DNA of 64,000 nt from Pomphorhynchus laevis. Taxonomy: Eukaryota > Acanthocephala > Palaeacanthocephala > Echinorhynchida > Pomphorhynchidae. Every line of letters starts with the position of its first letter. Position 1 is the first letter of the stretch. Below are positions 56,121-64,000 of this stretch, in pieces. A model generated the notes under the pieces. The model saw only the letters and a program-made list of their open reading frames with translations. It searched no databases and had not been told where the DNA came from. The translations under genes were made by a program, and so were the position numbers. The DNA is taken from the NCBI GenBank assembly GCA_012934845.2, contig WNNJ02002500.1:124001-188000 (forward strand), read 5' to 3'.

Positions 56121-57662
56121 TTGGTTAAAACTCTTAATTCCATGTCCCTATTAAAATCAAATACCATGATACAACGAATTGACAGATGTGGTATAGTAAA
56201 TAATAAGCAACTATATTATAATAATCCGGTTAAACGCAAGCCAAGAAGTCATGGCGATAAAAGGAATAAGAAAAATAGAGTTAAAAATATTAAAAAATAT
56301 ATGTATATAAATGAACAATTAGAAATATTGAAACAACTTTTAAGAGATAATAAGCTAAAAGATCTTTATGTAAATATAAGAAGTTTTTCTAAAGATATCA
56401 TTTGTTCAATAAATCAAAAATTAATTAACGAATATGATAGGTTAAGTTGTATAATATACAGTTATTGTAATATAAAATACTATAATCGTACAATAAATGT
56501 TAATAATAACAATAGAAAATATACACTGACCATAAAATTCATAAACTTCATAAATAAATGTAAGGGGGAGACTTTTAAATAATTCTAATAGTAAAAAATA
56601 ATAAGATTATATTTAAGTAAAACAAATACTAGAAAAGGTATAAACTTTTACCGCCACTATAAAGAAAAATTTGTAATTATAATAAAACATTGGAAGCAAT
56701 ATGTCACGATGATATTGGCAAATTCAAGAAACAGAATACAATTGCAAAAATCTTAATTTTGATTAAATAAATGAACATATATGTACCCATAGTCTAGAAT
56801 TAATTAAAAATTATGAATTAATGAAAGTGTCATCAAAAAGGTATAAATATAGATTAAATAATAACAACGACAAAAATAAAATTTACAATTCGTTATATAA
56901 TAACTTAAATGCTTACTTTGGTAAGCTGATTAATAGTGAAAGCTCGAATATAGCTAAGATAAACATTTGGAAAGATTATATATCTGATAAAATTAGAAAA
57001 TAAAATGAAAATAACAAACAATTATAAAAGAAAAGATAAAATTAATAAAGATATGTATAAAGAACTTACTAAATTAAAGGATAACTATATAATAACAACT
57101 ATTGATAAAGCTAGTAATAACTTTGTCTTCATATGCAAAAAGCTTTATTATGATATACTGATGAAAGAGGTTAATTCTAATGATTTAAATGTAAATCCAA
57201 CATATGAACGTAGTGAGTTGAGTTTAGAAACAATTATTGCAAGTCACAGTTCTATAATGGATAAAAAGGGTATAAAGGTTGAATCAGATAATAAAACTAT
57301 GCCTATGTTATATTGGAATTCAAAATTACATAAAAATCCAATAAATTGAATATATATTGAATAATAACGATTAAAATAATATTTACAATCCGTAATAAAT
57401 TGACTTAAATTCTACAAGTCACTGTTCTAAAATGGATAAAAAGGGTAAAAAGGTTGAATCAAACAATAAAACTATAACTATATTATATTGGAATTCAAAA
57501 TTACATAAAAATCCAATAAAACCTAGGTTCATATGTAATGCTTTTAAATGTACATCAAAACCACTTTCTGTTTATATGAATAATATATTTAAATTAATTA
57601 AAACACGCGAAATCAATACTGGTATTTTAGGTTTAATTCAAAACAAAAGAATTTTTAGATAG
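56121..57662 (+). pseudogene. Penelope-like element protein, N-terminus through RT fingers
   Basis: Plus strand, several open pieces. 56,121-56,582 (153 codons, Lys/Asn-rich, INEQLEILKQLLRDNKLKDL) is the N-terminal region. 56,821-57,003 reads YKYRLNNNNDKNKIYNSLYN. 57,005-57,349 holds KLKDNYIITTIDKASNNFVF, then ILYWNS-type text MLYWNSKLHKNP. A second version at 57,432-57,662 has ILYWNSKLHKNPIKPRFICN and KCTSKPLS. The fingers box is thus present twice, at 57,260-57,345 and 57,432-57,515, showing a short internal duplication. Motifs A-C and the thumb are absent. The family copies RNA at exposed DNA ends or nicks. This copy is dead. Confidence 0.83.
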
Positions 57663-57940
57663 AAAAATGTTAAAATAAAATGGTTACAATGATTGACAAG
57701 AATTTTTAGCAATAAATTTTCAGTATATAAATGCTACGATTTAAAGTTAGCAGATATCAAAGAAAAATTAAAAACATTAATAAACTTTAATATAACATAT
57801 ATTAAAGATAATATATAATATAGCAATAATATCGTAATTATTATCGTTTTTATTATAACGATAATTTTTTTAGAAAGCATTTTATTTATAGTCAAAGAAA
57901 AATAAACAATATCACCAAAAATTTGACTGTGATAAATTTC
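57663..57940. other. AT-rich DNA at the truncated end of the PLE
   Basis: Some PLE-like text remains (a stretch coding NINTYDFK-type words near 57,720, and KLKTLINFNITYIKDNI) but too decayed to annotate. Confidence 0.4.
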
Positions 57941-57954
57941 AATTAATTAAACTC

Positions 57955-60900
57955 AGTGTACGCCGTTTGTCGAGTACCAGCGCAAGTATGATGTCCCCTC
58001 GTTAATCGTGCAGCCCGGATGCACATTGATGCGAACTTGGTCATAGCGATGCTTATTTTGGAACGCAATGTTCTTATCAGATCACTATAAGTGTGTAACC
58101 CACTGCCCGCAATCGTGACGTAATTCTTTTGATTGTCAAGTCTGCCGCAGGTAGCGCCGTTTCCTGCAATGACAAGGAGTATGAATGATGCTCTTTCATA
58201 CCGACACACTCTCTCCTCGTACTTGACTCGCTTTCGTCTCTCATGATATTAGATAGGGGTGGTGTTGTTGGAAGCATTCGACTGAGCTAGGTGATTAAAT
58301 GAGCAAACGTCCAACATGAACCGCTCCGTCATGCTTTCAAACAATCCACGGCACTCCACGTCCAGCCAGGCATCTCGATCTATTGTTGTTGATTATATCT
58401 CAAAAATCATATTTTCATCAATTGGCTGAAGTACTGGCTCGAATGCCACAGCAGAGCACACATTGGACAGTTATTTTGCAACAAGTTCCCTTAGAATGTT
58501 ATGTCTGATTGTTGGCATCCCTCCTGTCTGACAGGAATGAGTATGAGTAATGCTGAATTATTCTCCGCATTGACATTTGTGTGAGACAAATGGAGGATTC
58601 CAGCCGTAGCGTGCTGCCAAGACATCGCGAAATTCAACAGAGCTCAGGTTCAGGTTTATCGTGCGTAGAGGTTTGCAGAACAGCCACGATGATGCAACTT
58701 AAATTTTCGCAAGACACAAACGCGCGCCGATGGGGTCACTGTTGTTCAGTACTTGCTGTCTTATTTGGGCATCGATTTGTGCCTTCTCATTCTTAATAAG
58801 ATTTATTATATCACTTTTATATGATCGAAGTTCGTCCCCTATAAAGCCATATAGTAAAGGTTTGCTTAGTCTCATGGAACGCTCCCTATTCAATTTGGGA
58901 TTAGCGGCGGGATCATTGATGCCAAGTCCACCTTCATTCAAAGGCAAAAAACAAACGTACTGCCTTACAACATTTAGTTCGATCCCAATAATGGCTGGTA
59001 TAAAATGTTGTTTAATGTAAAGTGACAGTTCGTCGTAGGCATCATTAGTTGCCATCATCGTCGTAGGTTAGTCATGAACGTCCGAGGAAAGCCCATTTAA
59101 ATTGTAATGATCGCGTAAACACGGCATATGCTATATTGGGTTCTTCCTTTGCATTCTCGATTAATCTGCTTATCAGCATCTTCTTTTCTTTGAATTTAGA
59201 CTTCACGAATTTGTCAGTGTAGACTATAGCACTAATGACAGACCCAGGTACACGCATTCCTGATGTCAATCTGTTGATCTCAAGATTTTGGAAAAGATTC
59301 CTTGCCTCGGATTGGTTACTGCTTTGAGTAAGAAGTTGGCCCTTTTCATTGTTTATGAAATACCCATATTGAGGCCCGATTTGACATATTGCCTCTCACA
59401 CCGCAAGCAAATCATCAGGCGTTCCAACACAAATTCCGTCATCGGCATACCATATGTGTATTACTCCTGGACAGATGTGTGTGAGGCGCTTTATAAGCGG
59501 TAGAGTGGCTGCGGCGAAATCCAACATTGCCAAAAAAAACTCCTTGAGTAAATCCCTCTTTAGATAATATTACTTAATCCTCAACTGAAAGTGTAGGGTT
59601 TGTTCCGTAGATATTTTGTAATACGTCATTAGCGCCGGAACCGTGAATCTTATGTTATCTAGCGCGATCGGACAGTTTACATGGTTGAAAGCATTACTAG
59701 CGTCAACTTAAAAAGCACAATATCCAGGGTTGTCCTGCAAAAGTCTTCCAACAGAATGAATGGCAGCATTAACCCCACATTTCTGTCCCGCACAGAGCTG
59801 CTTGCATCCAGCAACTGCTTGAAGGTGATTACCAATACGGCGAGCGATAACTTTGCAAATTACCCGCCTTGAAATATCACCAACCTCTATTGGACGGATA
59901 CCGGGACTCTTGTCAAAGGGCAATAATGTGCTGGCTGTAAATGCTTCGAGAAATTATGACGGAATAGGATTGGACGCGAGACACACAGTAAGTTCCGCTA
60001 GGCTGGTAGTCAACATTAGCGATTCCCGGCCAAAGGATTTGAGCATTGAACGAAATATCTGGGCATCAACAATCGATGGACCAGCTATCCTTGTGATTTA
60101 TTAGCTACTCGAATTATTTCGGTAGCGTTTATATCTTCGAATTGTACTGGATGATGATCAATTATGTCGGGTATATGACTGTTTAGCATTGCGCTAGCAC
60201 AAATTTTCGCAGGCGTTGAATGGAGTTGTTCCAATTTTCTCCTTGTCGAAACATCTTCTCCTTCTTCGTCTAGGGATAATATTTTCGAAGTTCATGTAGG
60301 GCAGTGTTAAATCTTTATCGCAACATTTGTTTTTCCTGATGAGGACAGCTATATAAATCTTTCGGGCCATTGTTCGGTTTTAGAGAGCCGACTGTATCGA
60401 TTGTTCGCTGGATTTTTTTGAAGAACTCGAGCCTCAGCTATAAGAGATGTTAGTATTTTATTTTGCCATAGGGTGATTCTCTTTTCAAGCGTGTTACGTC
60501 TGGCTGCAATACTAATGGAAGGGATTCGTTGAAGTACCAATTGCCATTTTGAGACCATGTGAATTGATCCCGGGTCGTTAGCGGCGGAACTGTACAAACT
60601 AGCTAGCGTTTCAACAAAGACATGACTCGCGCGGCATCTTGACAATTTAAGGTGGTGAGACTGCCACTGTATTACTTCTTTATAGATATCGACCAAAAGA
60701 TTATCTTGTTCTATCGCAGTGATTGATGAAGTCAGCTAATTATTATAATAAGTGATAAGGTCAGAAGATGCATATATTAGAACGTTCGTTTGGGATGACA
60801 GTGTACTTGGCTGTTGGGTCATAAGTAGCAACTGTTGAGGGCTTCACTCGTGCTCTAATTGGTGTGAGAATAGATCTTGTTTGTGCAATTTGGAGCCAAG

Positions 60901-61010
60901 CAGTCAATATATTGTTTCTTCTCTATTGCACATACGCATCCTTCGCATTTAGCTGCCGAAACAGAGCACGCACCACACCTAGGCAAAGCTCTAGACTTTT
61001 CTTTGGGCAT
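57955..61010 (-). mobile_element. RU-type reverse-transcriptase element, near full length but decayed
   Basis: Minus strand. Start ATG at 61,010: MPKEKSRALPRCGACSVSAA then KCEGCVCAIEKKQYIDC, a Cys-rich N-terminus likely to bind zinc. Next a helical region (60,696-60,349; LSRCRASHVFVETLASLYSS). The RT follows: DKSPGIRPIEVGDISRRVIC at 59,915, VDASNAFNHVN (motif A) near 59,690, KEGFTQGVFLAM (motif B) near 59,560, and IWYADDGICV (catalytic) at 59,433-59,475. Then FKWAFLGRSCLTYDDDGN at 59,080, LPLNEGGLGINDPAANPK near 58,930, and a C-terminal nuclease-like part AWLDVECRGLFES near 58,355 to 57,955. About 1,000 residues in all, with many stops and frame changes. Clade is uncertain. The motifs resemble an abundant invertebrate RT family with a restriction-like C-terminal domain. 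Confidence 0.82.
59040..59101 (-). repeat. 62-bp segment shared with 61,201-61,262
   Basis: Internal part of the RU element (KWAFLGRSCLTYDDDGN region). It differs at one or two bases from 61,201-61,262. Confidence 0.92.
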
Positions 61011-61200
61011 TATTTACAATGATAGTGACCGTACTTTGTGTTGAAATCAAAAACAATTATTCGAGTTGGCGCTGGCTGGTACTTGCGACGGTACTTGTAA
61101 ATTCGCGCTGGTTCGATACTCTTTCCTTTTTTAATTGTAAGTAATTAGTTATTGTAAGAATTTATAATAAGAAAGACAATTTTTTAACGTCATTATTAAC
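61011..61200. other. gap upstream of the RU element
   Basis: Possible 5' UTR of the RU element. It contains GCTGGTACTTGCGACGGTAC-type text. No ORF supported. Confidence 0.4.
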
Positions 61201-61262
61201 GGCATCATTAGTTGCCATCATCGTCGTAGGTTAGACATGAACGTCCGAGGAAAGCCCATTTA
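61201..61262 (-). repeat. 62-bp RU segment abutting a LINE fragment
   Basis: Nearly identical to 59,040-59,101 and ending exactly where LINE RT sequence begins (61,263). The match stops abruptly at both sides, suggesting a junction created by template switching or end-joining. Confidence 0.9.
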
Positions 61263-62150
61263 ATAGAGGGATGAGTGAATCTCCCTGTAAAACACCGCGA
61301 TAAGCAAAAAGAATTCAGAGGTGTTGATACCATCAGATACTTTAAGGCGATTAGGCTGAAGCACAGAATAAATAAGATACAAAAAGCGACAACTAACGGA
61401 CACTCTAGTGGAAAGTTTATCAAGTAACAAAGAACGATTCACTGTGTCAAATGGACGCTCAAAGTCAACAAAAGTAGCATACAACGGTCTACGATTAGCG
61501 AAACAATTGGTGACTTCGTCACGGACATGCTTTATTGCTTTGGACGTAGACCTATTCGGGCGGAATCCATACTGCTCCGTAGGTAAGAGATGCTCGCGAC
61601 ACTTAATAAAGCGCATATAAATTATATAAGTCAATAATTTATAACTATGATTCAATATCGAAATCCCCCGGTACGCATCCAGTGAATCATAGTCACCTTT
61701 ACCCTTTGCAAGATTTTAATTACACCGTCGAGCCACGAAATCGGAAATGAATGACCTGCAAGAAGTAGATTGAAGAGTTCTGTCCAGTAGTCTATCAAAA
61801 TATCAATAGTCGACTTTAACTGTTCGAAGCATAATTGATCTCACCCGGCAGCTGTATGATCTTTTATGATTGATAGGGATATTACGACTTCAAATGGCGT
61901 GAAAGGTAAATTCAGAGGATCTGAACCGTATATTGAATTTATGCATGAAACTGAAGGTAAACGTACGGGCGTGTCTTCTAATATTGAATGGCACAAAATA
62001 GATTGGAAGTGTGATTTCCAATTTTCTGTTTGAATCCTGAAAGATGTTCAAATGTTAGCTTTCTTAAGTATCCACGGTGTCAACTCCGCCTTAGACAATT
62101 CCCGTCGTTCCATCTCCAAACGTCATTCTCTACGATACATCGATACTAGT
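61263..62150 (-). pseudogene. third LINE family, reverse-transcriptase fingers and palm
   Basis: Minus strand: PFTPFEVVISLSIIKDHTAA near 61,890, then LKSTIDILIDYWTELFNLLL, GHSFPISWLDGVIKILQ, KGKGDYDSLDAYRGISILNH, YKLLTYIIYMRFIKCREHLL, then PTEQYGFRPNRSTSKAIKHV and ATFVDFERPFDTVNRSLLLD (motif A; the usual KAFD reads RPFD). It ends in LKVSDGINTSEFF before the catalytic box. The style (GFRxxRST, YRGISI, VDFxxAFDTVNR) is CR1/L2-like. Frame breaks near 61,650. The 3' part is missing. Confidence 0.83.
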
Positions 62151-62535
62151 TTAAGGTAAAGCCTACGTACATATACAAAATATTTCCTTACCGTTAAATC
62201 GAACCGCTAAATTTTATTTAATAGAATTAAATGTTGCTGGAACTGTTTAAACCACGCGGGTATCACTATGTATGAGTTATTTGGGATAATCGGGTTCATA
62301 TCTATAAGACTGTAGAAGGATGGAAGTTACAGAAGTAATGCTGTTCCCCAGTGCTCCTGATCTAAGGAATTGAAAAGTTAGATTTATTTGACTATAATCA
62401 ATTGCTGAAGTACATAATTTCCTGCTAGGTTGACGGGGCAAATCTATTGATTGTATGTTGCATATGCAATCGAAAATACACGAAACAGGTTTGTGTTTAC
62501 GAACTAACGCCCATTTTGAAGATAGTTCTATAATA
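62151..62535. other. no gene seen
   Basis: Moderately AT-rich transition between the LINE fragment and the satellite. Confidence 0.45.
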
Positions 62536-64000
62536 GTGCACCACTATTATAAATGCTGTATCCATTAAGAATCCAACAAGTGCATCGACAATTCAGCAAC
62601 AACCTCGCCTAGTGTTTAAGGATGGTCCGCACAGCAATTCGATCTGGTAAAGAGCTTAAGCATCAGACAATTAAGCAGTGTCGAAAACGCCTTTATTCAC
62701 AATGTCACACAGGCAACCGAAACGGTCAGTGACGACTTCATTCTACTGATGAGTGTTGCCGGGTACTTTTGGTCGTCTAGAAGTGACATGGTGACTGAAA
62801 GTCGTGAATCGAAGTCCAGTCTATCAAGCAACACCATTTAGTATAAATGCCGTATTTCGTAAGAAATCCCAGACCGTTGTCTACTCAGCACATCAGTGCA
62901 ATACTATTATACTTGCCATATCCATTAAGGATCCAACGGGTGCAGTTAAAATTCAGCAACAACCTCTACCTAGTGTTTAAGGATGGTCCGCACCGCAATT
63001 CGATCTGGTAAAGAGCGTAAGCCTCAGACAATTAAGCAAAGTATCGGAAACGCCTTTATTCACAATGTCACACAGGCAACCGAAACGGCCAGTGAGTACT
63101 TCATTCTACTGATGAGTGTTGCCGGTACTTATTGGTCGTCTAGAAGTGACATGGTGACTAAAAGTCGTGAATCGAAATCCAGTCTATCAAGCAACACCAT
63201 TTAGAATAAATGACGAATTTCGTAAGAAATCCTGGACCGTTGTTTACTCAGCACATCAGTGCAATACTATTATACCTGCCGTATCCATTAAGGATCCAAC
63301 GAGTGCACCGAAAATTCAGCAACAACATCTACCTAGTGTTTAAGGATGGTCCGCACCGCAATTCGATCTGGTAAAGAGCGTGAGCCTCAGACAATTAAGC
63401 AAAGTGTCGGAAACGCCTTTATTCACAATGTCACACAGGCAACCGAAAAGTCCAGTGACGACTTCATTCTACTGATGAGTGTTGCTAAGTACTCATTAAT
63501 CGTCTAGAAGTGACATGGTGACTGAAAGTCGTGAATCGAAATCCAGTCTATCGAGCAAGACCATTTGGTATAAATGACGAATTTCGTAAGAAATCCTGGA
63601 CCGTTGTTTACTCAGCACATCCGTGCAATACTATTATACCTGTGGTATCCATTTATGATCCAACGAGTACAGCGAAAATTCAGTAACAACCTCTACCTAG
63701 TGTTTAAGGATGGTCCGCACCGCAATTCGATCTGGTAAAGAGCGTAAGCCTCAAACAATTAAGCAAAGTGTCGGAAACGCCTTTATTCACAATGTCACAC
63801 AGGCAACCGAAACGGCCAGTGAGTACTTCATTCTACTGATGAGTGTTGCCGGGTACTCATTAATCGTATAGAAGTGACATGGTGACTGAAAGTCGTGAAT
63901 CGAAATCCAGTCTATCAAGCAGCACCATATAGTATAAATGCCGTATTTCGTAAGAAATCCTGGACCGTTGTCTACTCAGCACATCAATGCACTACTATTA
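62536..64000 (+). repeat. 364-bp tandem satellite, four units, open at the window end
   Basis: Units start at GTGCA followed by the ACTATTAT word at 62,536, 62,896, 63,259, 63,623, and a fifth start at 63,987. Spacing is 360, 363, 364 and 364 bp. Units contain TATCCATTAAGGATCCAACG, GGTCCGCACCGCAATTCG, TTCACAATGTCACACAGGCA and ATTTCGTAAGAAATCC. The first unit is the most diverged. Much more GC-rich than the rest of the window. The array continues beyond the window. Confidence 0.95.
62983..63204 (+). CDS. ORF inside the satellite unit, unknown product
   Basis: 73 codons in the second unit: MVRTAIRSGKERKPQTIKQS, then IGNAFIHNVTQATETASEYF, then ILLMSVAGTYW. Units 3 and 4 keep the first part open from the same ATG to a stop about 53 codons on (ending SLIV). 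Unit 1 loses the frame near codon 20. Conservation of the first 45 codons could reflect selection, or just recent homogenisation of the array. A hydrophobic segment (FILLMSVAG) is present. No family recognised. Confidence 0.25.
   Translation: MVRTAIRSGKERKPQTIKQSIGNAFIHNVTQATETASEYFILLMSVAGTYWSSRSDMVTKSRESKSSLSSNTI

Noticed and set aside
59288-60104. Plus-strand ORFs opposite the RU element
   Set aside because: The minus strand carries the RT motifs here (YADD, VDASNAFN), so these are shadows.
62536-64000. CTACTGATGAGTG in each satellite unit looks like a hammerhead CUGAUGA box
   Set aside because: No GAAA follows a pairable stem II, and stems I and III cannot be formed on either strand.

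Overview
The window is AT-rich nuclear DNA of an invertebrate animal. It has no bacterial gene density, operons or long ORFs. It does have decayed non-LTR retrotransposons, Penelope-like elements, satellites and a few short exon-like ORFs with plausible splice sites. I cannot name the phylum. No tRNA, rRNA or CRISPR array was recognised, and no DNA-transposon transposase. || Layout. 1-3.4 kb: a possible Ser/Asn-rich host exon and a 35-bp-arm hairpin in AT-rich DNA. 3.45-10.3 kb: a very large inverted repeat with about 2.3 kb arms and a 2.2 kb spacer, holding nested hairpins and direct repeats. 11.9-17.1 kb: two decayed Jockey-like LINEs (called JL here) lying head to head. 18-19.2 kb: two host-like exon candidates on the minus strand. 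22.3-23.8 kb: a 179-bp palindrome and a 155-bp tandem dimer. 24.05-25.6 kb: the C-terminal end of a reverse-transcriptase element (called RU), split by a 1,084-bp insertion flanked by a 13-bp target-site duplication. 26.6 kb: a possible first exon encoding a membrane anchor. 27.5-31.5 kb: a 279-bp tandem repeat, several Penelope-like element (PLE) 3' ends and a small ORF. 31.5-34.9 kb: JL copy 3. 35-37.8 kb: a PLE in minus orientation interrupted by the 5' part of a different LINE. 37.8-42.4 kb: RU fragments, a PLE 3' end and a 37-bp minisatellite. 42.6-46.3 kb: JL copy 4, sitting inside that minisatellite. 48.6-49.5 kb: a retroposed-looking OTUD3-like deubiquitinase pseudogene. 54-57.7 kb: PLE copies. 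57.9-61.0 kb: the most complete RU element. 61.2-62.1 kb: another LINE RT fragment. 62.5-64 kb: a 364-bp satellite running off the end. || Main discovery. The insertion at 24,156-25,239 is built from a 369-bp monomer arranged as two divergent partial tandem arrays. Each full monomer encodes a textbook type III hammerhead self-cleaving ribozyme of 84 nt: a 7-bp stem III, GUA cleavage triplet, CUGAUGA box, 4-bp stem II, GAAA box, and a long stem I with an internal loop. Three complete copies and one truncated copy are present. Successive cleavage would release a 369-nt RNA. Together with the 13-bp duplication inside the reading frame of an older RT element, this points to a retrozyme-like, non-autonomous RNA-based mobile element. 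The PLE 3' ends carry a recurring stem that may be a decayed relative of another hammerhead, which is much weaker. || How the parts relate. Almost everything readable is mobile-element debris in nested layers: hammerhead element into RU, LINE 5' part into PLE, JL copy 4 with an RU fragment into a minisatellite. PLEs and LINEs supply candidate reverse transcriptases that could have mobilised the hammerhead RNA and the OTUD3-like retrocopy. That link is inference.
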